From Chaetorhynchus papuensis (lineage: Eukaryota; Chordata; Aves; Passeriformes; Rhipiduridae): DNA of 64,000 nucleotides. Of the stretch, positions 1-12,800 are shown in pieces. The stretch is from positions 148,881 through 212,880 of the forward strand of contig VWYX01000208.1 in NCBI GenBank assembly GCA_013396525.1. The letters are read 5' to 3'. Position numbers and translations under genes: made by a program. Position 1 is the stretch's first letter. Each line of letters starts with the position of its first letter. The notes under the pieces are model-generated. The model saw only the letters and a program-made list of their open reading frames with translations. It was not told the origin of the DNA and searched no databases.

Positions 1-775
1 ATGATCACTTCAGCCCAGGCTGCCGCTGGTCCTGACCTCGCCAGTTAATTAATCTGTGTCAGTAAGCAACAGGTGCAGTAACACTTGTGTGTCACCTGGG
101 TTAAGAAATGATCCTTGATGCTCTCCAAGAGTCTCTTGGACTGCTCACATCTTGCTGAGCTGCTTTTCCAGCAGATGTCGGAGTGACTGTCCTGACAAGT
201 CCCTGCAGCTGGATCAGAACCTACCAGAGTGATGCTTCCTGCAGGTGAAGCAAGAAGGTTTTGTCAAGAGGCTCCCCTCAGCTGGGTGGCTGGTAATAAA
301 CACACACCATGAGGTTTCCTTTGTTGGCTTGGCCTCTGATTTTCAACCACAAGCTCTTGACCTGTTCATCGCTGTTTTTCAAAGCCAGGTTTGTTCAATC
401 AGTCCATAGAGCAAATTGCCTGCCCCTCTTTCCTTGCCTGTCCCTTCTGAACAGTTTGTAGCGATCAATTGGAGTGCTCCAGTCACGTGATTTGTCCCAC
501 CAAGTTTCAGTGTTTGTGATTAGATCATAGCTTTCCATCTGCACAGTCACTTCCAATTCTTCTGATTGTTACCCCTGCTGCATATGCTAGTGTATAGACA
601 TTTTAGCCGGGCTATCAACTGTGTCAATGTTTTAGATGAAAAAGCTCTTGTTCTTTTGGGGCATTTCACAGGTGTTCCTCTGTCAGTTTTTAATTCATCA
701 ACGACTCCTAACTTATCTTTGTTAATCAACGCCCCATCCCCTTCCCACTCGAAATCTAGCTGGTTCTACCTTTGA
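1..775 (-). mobile_element. CR1 LINE fragment, ORF2 endonuclease region, antisense to UHRF2
   Basis: Read on the - strand, broken frames show the CR1 ORF2 start and endonuclease: LKCLYTS near 600, then ETWWDKSRDWS near 480-510, a KLFRRDRQGKK segment near 420-450, VCVYYQP near 300, and an ICWKSSSA stretch near 170. Stops and shifts show it is dead. The 3' part of the element would continue to the left of position 1, so the window opens inside it. CR1 is a non-LTR retrotransposon typical of birds. Confidence 0.85.
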
Positions 776-1448
776 AGATGAAAGTATTGTTCAAGGTCCT
801 CCAGAAAGACTGCAGATACAGCACAATGCTTGGCAGTCCCCCTTTCTTATAAAACTTTCAGTCTGGAGTTTCTCTCCACAAAGATTTACACTGATAACTT
901 ACAACTGTGTGGATCAATTTCTCTGTAAAGTCTATTCAGCTGGGAGGGCATGCTTTTTCTTCAGTAGAAAGGGGCTTGGATTTCTGCAAACTCTTGATTC
1001 ATTAATTTCCTTCTTGGTATACTTAGGAAAAACGTTAAGTATCCAGGACTCCTCTGGATGCATCAAGGATCCACCTTATATTTCTATTCAAGAATAAACT
1101 CCTGAAAGAAATACTTACTTTTATTGCATATATTATCCAAGCTAACTTACAAGGAACTGGTAAACTGTACAGCTTCAAAAGGCAGCAAAGCTCCATGTGT
1201 AGGGAGAATGTGCAGGTACATCTTGGGGACAGGAGAAAATAAAGAGAAGCTGATGGTTAGTCATTTTCTTTATGGCTTGTTCATATAGCGGAAGAAATCT
1301 TGTTAGCCTAGATAGTTAAACACCTCATTGTAAGAAAAAAAGCATTTTCAAGAGAGCAGTGTTCATGTTCAGAAATAATTATTCCTTTAGGTACAGTAAT
1401 GCACTTTTCTGAGATACATGGCATTTGACGTTTCTTTGTTTTTGACAG
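776..1448 (+). other. UHRF2 intron, unannotated remainder
   Basis: Between the left-edge CR1 and the PHD exon. Ordinary AT-rich intron with no recognised element. Confidence 0.7.
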
Positions 1449-1635
1449 GAAAAAGTGGCCCTGAATGCAAGCACTGTAGGGCTGATCCAGATAAGGAGTG
1501 CCGGTTTTGTTCATGTTACTTGTGTGGTGGCAAACAGGATGCTCACATGCAACTCCTGTGTGATGAATGTAATATGGCTTATCATATATACTGCCTGAAC
1601 CCTCCCTTAAGCAAGATACCAGAAGATGAAGACTG
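1449..1635 (+). CDS. UHRF2: UHRF2 exon: most of the PHD finger
   Basis: The acceptor is tttgacag and the donor gtaaat; the exon enters in phase 2 and ends after TG of a split Trp codon. It encodes the zinc ligands of the PHD and pre-PHD region (CKHC, CRFCSC, LCGGK, LCDEC, HIYC) and ends at PEDED. The PHD reads the unmodified N-terminus of histone H3 in this family. Confidence 0.95.
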
Positions 1636-3775
1636 GTAAATATACAAGGATGATTTACTTACCTATATTGACTTCTGTACATGGTACCTTTTTTGATATT
1701 TACGCTTCATGAAAGAAAATGCTGAAGATATTTTTAAATTTTGTGGTGTTCTCATCCATCTACTTAATATAAGGCTTATGTTTTCTGTCAAGATAATTCT
1801 TTTAAATCATTCACAAAGGATAGTAGTAAGCTTTAATGACCTTGTGGAATTTCAAGACTGGTATGTTCATTTTATTCATTATGATCATTATGATCTTCTG
1901 TGACATTACCTGATCTGACTGTATTTATCGACAGTTGTTGTTCCTCAGCCTTTTCATTTTTTAAAAGCTTCACTGCTTGAGCAATTCTCTTACGCTCACG
2001 CTTCTCTGCCCCTTCATCCTCTGTCCCTGCTGCTGCCCCTGTGCTCTTCATTGCCTCTACTACATTCATATTTCATGCTATGGAAGGACCACGCGTTGCT
2101 ACTCTTCATGTCTTAAGAACTTACTCTTATGTCTTTATTAGCTGTCTACAATTTATACTGTTCATATTTATCACCTGCCTATGACTTACTTGAGATGCTG
2201 ATACTTTATAGATGGGTAATAAGTAGAATTTTATTCTAAGAAAGTTTTCCATTGCATAGACTTCATTAAATATCTAAGATGTCTATGAATACATTACATG
2301 GAATCTCTTTGAACCTTGTGATTATATTTTATGTAAAAATCTGTGTAAGTCTTTTGGAAGTTTTAACATTCTCTGTAAATGAATAACTCAATCTCCTACA
2401 CCTTACTGGATTCCATAATGTTTGTTGGTTAGTGCCTGATGGTCTGCCTGTTTTCTGGGGCAACTATCCTCACAAGAAAGAATTTCTTACTAAAATCTAA
2501 ACTAGCTAGAAGGTGCTGTAAGGTCTTCCTGAAGCCTTTTCTCCAGATAGAACACCCCCAACTCTCTTAGCCTGTCTTGAAGGCAGAGGTGCTCCAGCCC
2601 TCTGATCAAGTCGATGGCCCTCCTCTGGACTCTTTCCAACAGGTCCACATCTTTGTTGTGTTGGTTGCCCCAGAGCTGGATGCAGCACTGCAGGTGGGGT
2701 CTCACCAGAGAAGAGCAGAGGGGGAGAATCACCTCCCTTGACCTGCTGCCCACACTTTGGATGCAGCCCAGGATTGGAGGGTTGGCTTTCTGGGCTGTGA
2801 GTGCACATTGCTGGGTCATGGTGAGCCTTTTGATCACAAACACCTCCTCCTCTCCAGAGCCAGTCTTCATTCATTCTCCAAATTAAGAATTTCCAGAAGT
2901 TTAATTCATATAATTAAGATTCGTTGGAAAATGGCTGTCAAGCTTTTTACCTTGTTTTTGTTTGCTGTGTAACTAACAATAGGAGTCTTAAGATCTATAC
3001 ATGTAAGTAGATAGCTGCATCTGTGGATGAAGTCACAGGATGGTAGAGGTACAGTTACGGACCTGGCTTAATGTGAACCAGTTTTGGGATGCTTAGTGTC
3101 ACCAGCTCTGTGCTATGTTAATGCTTGTCATTATTTAGAAGTGCTTTTGCACTGGGCAAAGCAACATCTCCTGCCAAAGAAGAAGTTTGTGCCCTCCCTT
3201 CTTTTTGCATACTAGCAAAGAGTCATGGCTGTCTGATTCTTAATTTATGAACAGTTTGCTTTAGAATTGGAAATATTTCCACTTCGTGTTTTTAGAGTGT
3301 AAAATCTGGCAAACTCTCTTCAGGGGTTAAGCCTTCAGTTTGGGAAAGGGTAAGTTTATCTTGTGGAGATTAAGTCACTCTGTGTGTGAAACAGTATTTA
3401 ATATGCCATAAAAGATTCAGTTTAAAAGATATTAAGGTAATAGTTGTACCTTATCGAGAAACAGGGAAGTCACTGTGTGAACTCACCTAATTAATTCACC
3501 TTGTGAATTTGCATTATGTCATGTTTGTTCTTTTAATTGGTCATTGCATGCTCTTTTTCTGTAAGCAACTGTAATACTCCTCAAAGTCATAGTGTCAGAT
3601 AATTTCAGCATCTTACGTTATTATTTATTTTAATCTACATGGCTTCATTGTTTTAATGGCTCAACACCTTTATTGAGATAGTGAAATCTATTCCTGTGGA
3701 CATTAATCATTAATTCCTCTATTAATATCCGCATACAAAACTTAATAAAGCCAAAACAGTAGAAGAAGAAGAAGA

Positions 3776-3847
<72 letters not shown>

Positions 3848-6800
3848 TGTTGTTGTTGTTGTTATCTGAATCAGGTTATCAGCGTAGATCAGGCTTCCTC
3901 TTCTAATGGTGTATGGGCCAAACCCAGCCTATGGGAGCCAGAAACATGGACATGCCTTTGTATTGATGTTCCTGGAGTAGGATTAAAATGTTATTGGAAA
4001 CAGCAGAAGGACCACTGTACTGCTTTTCTCTCTCTGCTGTAGTCACTGCATACTAGTATCTCTACTTTCCTACCTGAGTGGATTTGTGTTAGTTGGAGTG
4101 GGCCTCAGCAATATATTCCAAATGGCTTCTCTGTTGAGGAGTGAGCGAGTGTGTGTTTGTGTGTTTCTATACACATTATGCCATACCTTGGCTCTGTTTG
4201 ACATTCAGCAGTCTGCAGTGAAATTTGTTGCACTACCAGCCAAAAATAAGGGTAGACTGGGCAGGACATAGAAACAGACCGTAAGTAGTGGTTAGCAGCA
4301 TACTCTAATCTCAGCTATTTTCTCCCTAACATGATGTAAATGAAGGAGGACTAAATGAAGAGAGAATACAGGAGACATGGGGATCTCTCACATATGAGAA
4401 AAAATAGTTATATGTTTTGTTGCTAGCACTCTACCTTTAAAGATACTGAAAATCCTATTTTTAAAAAAAGTTGACAGTATTTGTTCATGTTGAGTTCCTT
4501 TTTTTAAGCCGTAGGCTTCAGCTGCTTAAGACTGTTATATGCTTGCTAGCTTGAAACCTTCAGTCAATAAACAAATGGACACTCTTTTGGCTACAAAAAA
4601 TGTATTGCCATTATTGTGAAGTTAATTGAGAATTTACTAAAACCTTTTTTTAGGTATTGTCCTTCCTGCAAAAATGATTCTAATGAAGTTGTAAAGGCTG
4701 GAGAAAAGCTCAAACAGAGTAAAAAGAAAGCAAAGATGCCATCTGCCAGTACTGAAAGCCAGAGAGACTGGGGAAAGGTAGAGTGTGTTTTAGAAATAGC
4801 TATTACTCTGATTGCTCATGTATGTGCTACATCTATAATTCTCCTTACATATGCACTACACAAAATTCAGTACTGGGTTGTACAGACAACAAGAAAATGT
4901 TTAATCCTGCCCACTGTCTACTGGCAATTAAAGCAGTGGAAGGATTCTTAAGGTGACCAGAGGTAAAAACAAAAAGAAAGACAACCTCAAACTCCCCTCC
5001 CAAACCCATAACCACATGTGACTTAATTTGACATTCCTTTTAACAATTGTTAACATATTTAAAAGTATGTGTTTGCTATAATATACAGATTTCATGATCT
5101 CTGCATTGAATTTGCAAATAGTCTTGTAATACTGATTCATTTTGTCTGATGTGTTTTTAGGGCATGGCCTGTGTTGGTCGCACTAAGGAATGCACTATTG
5201 TTCCTTCAAATCATTATGGGCCAATACCTGGTGTTCCTGTTGGGACAACCTGGAAATTCAGAGTTCAGGTATGTTATTTCGGTATTAGCTGTAGTTGAAG
5301 AAAGTAGGAATAACAATGAATGGGTTAGGCACTAAACTAAATTTAAATTGACAATTGCCATTTTCACCAGGACTAAGTAAAGCAAGTACATTATGATTCC
5401 AGTATTGGAAGTGATGCCGATAGTAGTGAAGGTTGAACTGTACTGATTTTACCATACAACTTAATAGAAAGTCTGTTGGAATTATGATAAACATATTTCA
5501 CATGTTAAAATTTTAAGTGGGATACTTAGTGAATAGAGTTAAGTATTTTCTGGAGAGTTTTCTTCACATGAACTGATTATCCCATGCAGGGAGCGTAGAC
5601 TGCAGATTTTGATAACATTGTGTGATATCACTGTGAATTGGCTCTGTAGGTGTTTTTGGTCATCTGGAATGGATGTCCAAATCTGCTTTTAGGCTGATGA
5701 AGAGCTTAAACAGCTTACAGTGTAAGCCTGTAGTGCTACTGAAATTCACTGTATATTCAGCTTTTGGTTTTTTGAACTGTCTCATTTTCTGTTTCAAATA
5801 TTCCTTAGGCTCTGTGGTAAACTAGATTGGTAAAAAACTGGAAGAAAAACAATCCTGTGTGCAGCAGAATGAGGGCTAATTTTCCCAGTCAGTTTCACAT
5901 TTTGGTTATGTAAGCACAGTGCCAGCACTCAACGGGGCAGGAAAAAACAAAGCAGGGAGGATGGAACAGCTTCATTTGTGCCAGTACTGATTTTTTTGTG
6001 GTTTCACAGTGTCCAGCAAGCGACAAACTTCCTCCCTTTTTCCCCAGCCTGATCCAATTGCAATGATTTTTGGGTTATCTTTCATTTTTTTATTGTTGTT
6101 TTTAGTCATGGAAGTACATACTTCCTTGTCTAAATCAGTTAGTTCTTTGTCCCTTGCGTGTGTAAGTGACTCTAACTGAATGTTTTCTGTCATATATGGA
6201 AGAATAAAACCAGGGGTTTTTAAACCTCTTGAGGAGGGGCAAGCCAAAAATCAAAAACCTCTTCTGATTTTGTTTCATGAACTTATCATCACTTGCTTTC
6301 TTTTTGTTGGCTGCCAGATTATGTAAAGCCTAATGAGTAAGAGAACTTTCTAAAATTGCTTAGGCAAACTCAAAGTATCACAATATTTATTTTCACTGCT
6401 TCAATAGTAATTGGAATTGCTAGTTTACCTTTCTGTTAGGAATTCTATTGGTAAGACAAATGCTAATGCTTTTCAGCTGTTTCCTATTGTAGGAAAAAGA
6501 AACAGAATTAGAGTGCTGCTTTTCTCAAAAAACCTGTCAANNNNNNNNNNNNNNNNNNNNNNNNNNNNNNNNNNNNNNNNNNNNNNNNNNNNNNNNNNNN
6601 NNNNNNNNNNNNNNNNNNNNNNNNNNNNNNNNNNNNNNNNNNNNNNNNNNNNNNNNNNNNNNNNNNNNNNNNNNNNNNNNNNNNNNNNNNNNNNNNNNNN
6701 NNNNNNNNNNNNNNNNNNNNNNNNNNNNNNNNNNNNNNNNNNNNNNNNNNNNNNNNNNNNNNNNNNNNNNNNNNNNNNNNNNNNNNNNNNNNNNNNNNNN

Positions 6801-9800
6801 NNNNNNNNNNNNNNNNNNNNNNNNNNNNNNNNNNNNNNNNNNNNNNNNNNNNNNNNNNNNNNNNNNNNNNNNNNNNNNNNNNNNNNNNNNNNNNNNNNNN
6901 NNNNNNNNNNNNNNNNNNNNNNNNNNNNNNNNNNNNNNNNNNNNNNNNNNNNNNNNNNNNNNNNNNNNNNNNNNNNNNNNNNNNNNNNNNNNNNNNNNNN
7001 NNNNNNNNNNNNNNNNNNNNNNNNNNNNNNNNNNNNNNNNNNNNNNNNNNNNNNNNNNNNNNNNNNNNNNNNNNNNNNNNNNNNNNNNNNNNNNNNNNNN
7101 NNNNNNNNNNNNNNNNNNNNNNNNNNNNNNNNNNNNNNNNNNNNNNNNNNNNNNNNNNNNNNNNNNNNNNNNNNNNNNNNNNNNNNNNNNNNNNNNNNNN
7201 NNNNNNNNNNNNNNNNNNNNNNNNNNNNNNNNNNNNNNNNNNNNNNNNNNNNNNNNNNNNNNNNNNNNNNNNNNNNNNNNNNNNNNNNNNNNNNNNNNNN
7301 NNNNNNNNNNNNNNNNNNNNNNNNNNNNNNATACTGGTCAGAAAAATAAATCAAATACTAAATTATCATGAAATGAAGGGTCAGGAGAATAAAATACATT
7401 ATTATGAACAGCAATCAGGATGATTAAAGGAATGGAATGGTTTTCATTCATCTGGAAAATGTTGAAAATTTTGTGGGGTGTAGATGACTACAGAATGATT
7501 TACAGTATAAAAAAAGTGGGACTGATATACATACTTCCATAATGACAAATTTACAAATTTGTAATGTCAAATTTTGTAAAGTGGTCATGAAAAAAACATC
7601 GGCTGTCCACTCCAAAGTGACTGAAAGTGGTACTAGTTCATATGACAAGTGGTACTGCTGTGAACTCTTCTATCTCTTCAATACTATGAATCCAAAAGTC
7701 TTAAATAGTGTAGGAAGTCAGCCACAAACAGCTGGATCCTGAGAAATTGTGCAAGGAAGTATTTTTGTGTCCTTGCATAGTTTTCATACTGTGCACAACT
7801 CTAATCTCTTGTTTAAAAGTGCATTTTTGACTAGGTGGATCTTTGATGTATTGCATTCTGAAATTTCGAGACTATAGCAGAAGAATATATGAAAGTTGCT
7901 TGGAAGTGTAAGCTGAGAAAAGGAGTTCAGGAGTGCGAGAAGCAGAATGGGAAAAACAGGCAAAATCAAGGTCTGAAAGAAAAGATGAAGGTAGAAAGTA
8001 GTGTAATTGGTTTTATGCTGGAAGCCTTCATTCTAACAACAGTATTTTTTGCATAATATGCTGAGAAAATGCATAATTTAATATATAGTCTCTTTTTATT
8101 TGTAAAAGTTGATGGGGTTTTTTTTAATAATCAGTAGTTTGAAACCATTATTAAATAAGTTTTTGTGGGAGAGATGCTCCAGCAGTCTTTACTGATATTG
8201 CCAGATTATGCTACAGCTGCAGCTTTCAGGTGGTCAGGTTGCAGATTACTTGAACGTTTACTACCAGAGAGTTATCCTGGTTGGAGAACTAGTCTGTGAT
8301 CCATGTGGTGTTGCAATGGCCTCTTCTTCTTCCTTGGGCAGTGTGATAATAGTCCTCTCCACTGGTTACATTTAGAGTGTTACCTTAAAAGTCCCTGACA
8401 AAATGATGTTTTCACTGGGATCTTCCATGATTAAAAACTGTAGAATGTTACCAAACTGGCAGGCCTCCTTCTGCTTTGGATTGTTCTAAATGACTGTGCA
8501 AGTGGAGTATATCAGTGAGTACAGTCTTAGGTACTGGTTATGGAAGAAAAACTTGGAGATTTTTCCCAAGGAAGAAAGTGTATCTTTACGTCTTCCAGTG
8601 TCACCAGTGTCCTAGATTGTCCTGCTGATTTTCTGGGTGTTCCTACTTTCAGCTTTTCTTCCTGAAGAAACAGTGGAATTCCCACCTTTATTTGCAGTCT
8701 TGCATTACCTGTTGAGAAACCTCCATAGAATATTTTAAGCAGAAAATTGATTGTTTAAAGTGGTTGTAGGTGACCAGGTCTTAAAAAAAAAATTGCTGGT
8801 AACTGGCTTTTTTCTGTTCCCAGGTGAGTGAAGCAGGTGTTCACAGGCCCCATGTTGGTGGAATCCATGGACGCAGTAATGATGGAGCTTACTCACTCGT
8901 GCTAGCTGGGGGATTTGAAGATGAAGTGGTATGTCATTCATGCGAGCAATGGTCTTGCTGCTGTTCTAATGCATCAAACGTATCGGTGTCTGTAAATACA
9001 GAGTTACATTTGTTGTTTAAAACTAATGTTTAGGCAGATATGACTGTGGAAACAAACAGCTACTACTGATAAATTAAGTAGTTCTTAGTATTTTGGAGAC
9101 AAGAATCTTAGTAAATCTTAGAGAATGCTTATGCTCAGATTTACACTCAAGAAAAATATCAATTGCCGCTGGAATTGACATTGTTTAGGGTACTTACATT
9201 TCAGTATACTTTTGGAGTCTAACCTGAGCGTAATATAAAATCTGATAGTGTAATTATATGAAAATAATATGCTTTATGTTCTGCTTTTGTCACCATTTAA
9301 TTACATTCCAAACAGTATTTCTAAATATGTGATACATTTATTTTAATGCACAAGAGTAAAATATATGTGTTACTTGATACTAGGAAGTTCTGAAGGTTCT
9401 TGGCTCCTGCTAATGAGCACTTTTCAGAACTTCTTAGCAAAATCTCAGGATCTTGTATTATGATCCTTAAAGGTGCTGGGAAAGAATTTTACTTGGGTGT
9501 TAACATCTAAGTAGAGCAACAAAAGCAATTATGCTGCTAAACAAGGCAGTAACTGCTTTCAGTTTTCATCTCCTGATATGGACCGACATTTATTTATGAA
9601 GAGATTACTGTTTCCTTCAATTAAGTAATGTTTACACAAGGTACATCCCTTGCTGCCGTTCCAGTTCATCAGATGGAATTTTGAGTCATGGATCAGGTGA
9701 AGGATAATGCAGTAAGCAACCTGGTTTTTTACAACACACGTAACTGTCAAACACAAGGAAAAGGAAACTGCAAGAAAAAAATAAGCGTATGAATGAAATA

Positions 9801-12800
9801 GCATCAGAATGTAACATATTCTTTGCCAACAGCATCTACCAGCTGCTGCTGCTGCTGCTGCTGCAGAGTATTGCCTCTGAAGGAGTGTGTGTCTCTATTT
9901 GAACAAGTGGCATGAGGAGGTACTTGGTGTTTGGATATGGTGTCCTTAGCGTCTATCCCAGCCCAAGCTCGTGGACCCTAAGAACACTGTTGCACAGTAG
10001 TTGTATCTGCTGTGCTGGGATGCTGCAGACTCCCTTTTTATTCTTTTTGGTGGTACTGATGTCCTCTTATTTCTGAGGTGGTAATTATTCAATTCAAAAT
10101 ACTTAGTAAGCTTAATTGGATTCTTTGCATGTGTTTTCAGTTCACCTAAGTGATGTTGTGACTGTGTGGTTTTGTAGACACCTAAGTACTGTCATAGTCT
10201 GAAAGACACAAATAATTTTGAAAAGGCATAGTAGGAGAGAAGTGTTGCAGAAAATACCTTTCAAACTTATATGAATGTCAGTGTTTTTCTGTTTTCTAAA
10301 CTAATAATACAAGGGGTTTTTTTTCCCAGTTACATTATTGAAATTAGTTTTTCTTCTCTTCTTCTTTCATATGCCAGATTTTATTTTCCAATTTACTTCC
10401 ATTTTCCATGTTTTTTTGGAAAAGGTTGAGATTAAATTCCTGTAAGAATATACACAGAAAAATCAAGTTCTGTACTTATAAGTATCCTAAGTACAGTATC
10501 TAATTAATTTGAAAAGTGAAACTGTTAATAAAAGATACAGGTAAAAAGCTCTGCTCACAGCTATTTGTTTTATTGTATGAGTACCAAAAAGAGACGTGAC
10601 TGTTACTTGAATTTCAATGGTACGACAAAGGTACTTGCATGTAAGTTTTTATAAAATTTAGAAATAAATTCATTTTGGAGGAGTGTTATACTGTATGTTT
10701 ATAAATTTTATGTACTATTTATGCACACCGTTGGTGTGTGCCATCTTAATGTGCTTCTTATTGCTTTAAATCAACAAAGCCACACTGGGGTAAAGTAATT
10801 GCAAAAATACATTGCAGGAAATAGAGTTCACTGTCTAGCTTTCAGATCATGATGTTTTTATGCCATGCCTTTAGAAATTTATAATCCTGGAGACCCAGAA
10901 TTGTCTCCAGTTTTCCTGAATTTGAGATGTTCTGGATGTATTGGAGTGCTCCTTAATAACAAGTTCTATCAGTTCTGTCAGATCTGCCCTCAAGATTGAG
11001 AACAGGTACAGTCATAGCTTACAAAATGAGCATTGGGTGAAATTGTTTTGCACATGAAGCTTTATCCTCATTTCTAATTACATGCATATAAAATATTTGC
11101 ACATCAATCTCTCTCCTGAAAATGGGTGACTTTGAATTCTAGTGACACATTACATGGCTTACCTATAGTTAGCTTTTATTTTGAATATGTTAATATTGCT
11201 GTTCTCCCGGTATTGCTTTGATAGTAATAATAGGAACATTAGCTGAAGAAATTGAGAAGTCTTTCAGTAATTTGTAATTTAAGAATTATTTCAGAACAGA
11301 CTAACATTTAAAGACTAGATACTGGACATTAGCACTGATTATGCAATCGCAGTGTTCATGATGAACGTATTTTGATTTGTCTGTTCATCACATCAAGCAG
11401 CTGGAGAAGTCTAACTTCTGTGTTGAAAACATGGCCTCTTATTTTGTATCACTGTTTTTATGTATCAGGTTGAAGCTGCTGTTTATTTCAAGATTCATGT
11501 TTCTGCTGGGTTGAGGTAGTGTCGTAAAGATGGTAAATTAATTGTGTGGTTTGCTCTAGTTTGATCCAAACGATCCTTGTTTCTTCTGTAAGTGTTGTTG
11601 CACATAGAATCATATGGGAAATCTTTGAACTGAGATTCAGAATCTCTTGGAGAATAATACTTGGTGTGAGCAGTCGCATCTTCTCATAAAAGATTCTGAG
11701 ACTACAAAAGATAATGACTCTAATGACTCAGAAGGGACCCCAGGCAATATAGTCATTGTTTAGGTTTGTTGATATTTTATACCAAACCCGTCCAGTGCAT
11801 GGAATGTAGCATTCACAAACCACTTCATGAAATGAATGTCTAATACAAAATGCATGTCTTTTAGATTTTTCATGCATTGCTTTAACTATAATTATAGTGG
11901 GCTAATTAAATTAGTCATACAGATTGCAGGTTTTTTTTCCGTCAGAAAACCAATCAATTTTGGATCTCCAGCCAAGAGCCAAAGATAACCGTAATTAAAA
12001 AATGCTGTGCCTAAGAACTGTTGTATCTCGTAAACTCCTGGTACAGGAAAGTGTCTTTGACCTGAAAAGGCTCTCTGTCTTTGGTGAACCTGGTTCAAAG
12101 TCAGAACGGATTTTTAATGGAATGAAGGATAATTAATCCACACTGAGTAGCCTGAATTGTTTACATATTAATGTTCATTTTAAAAGCCTGTTGATCCACC
12201 ATTTTTGGACACAGCATGGAAAGGAGTAAGAAAAACCTCAGAAAGGAATTCACATACAGTGGCTAACTAGGACTTTGATTTTTTGAAATGTTACCCTACA
12301 TCCATCACCAGTTAGCCACCTTCTGCTCTTTCCTGCATTGAAGCTGACTTTCTTACTGTTCCAATATGTAGATTAGTCAACACTAAAATGGTGATATGTT
12401 TTCACTGTGGTGGAATGTGCCATGAAACTGCCAGGTTCTTGCTGTCAGGGGCAGTTCTGGGGAAGACTCAGAAAGAGCAATTATGATGTATTCAGGCTCT
12501 GCACTTAATGCAAGGGATTCTTATTGATTTACAAATGAAATTTGTCGTTTAGCCCTTCCTCTTCAGTTGGCACCTTTTACTGCAGTGTTAAACCATGAAA
12601 TTATCAAAAATAAATCACGCAATGGGCAGATAGACCAATTCTGTCAGCACTTTATGCATACAGAGTTTAATGGAGATGAATGATGACATGATTCAGTTTC
12701 AGATATCCCTACTTCTAGGGAAAGAAAATGCTTTCAAATGTAATTGCTTGATAGTTAATATTTGACTTGGATTTAATAACTTCCTTTAAAAAGGTTTAGT

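Larger units (their letters stand above)
1636..4653 (+). other. UHRF2 intron splitting the PHD finger
   Basis: Phase-2 intron inside the Trp codon. Holds the 2505-2885 CR1 fragment, the compound microsatellite and an antisense open frame at 1872-2069 of unknown nature. Confidence 0.9.

Noticed and set aside
6411..7354. Long open frames on both strands across the N run
   Set aside because: They exist only because N is not a stop; the region is an assembly gap.
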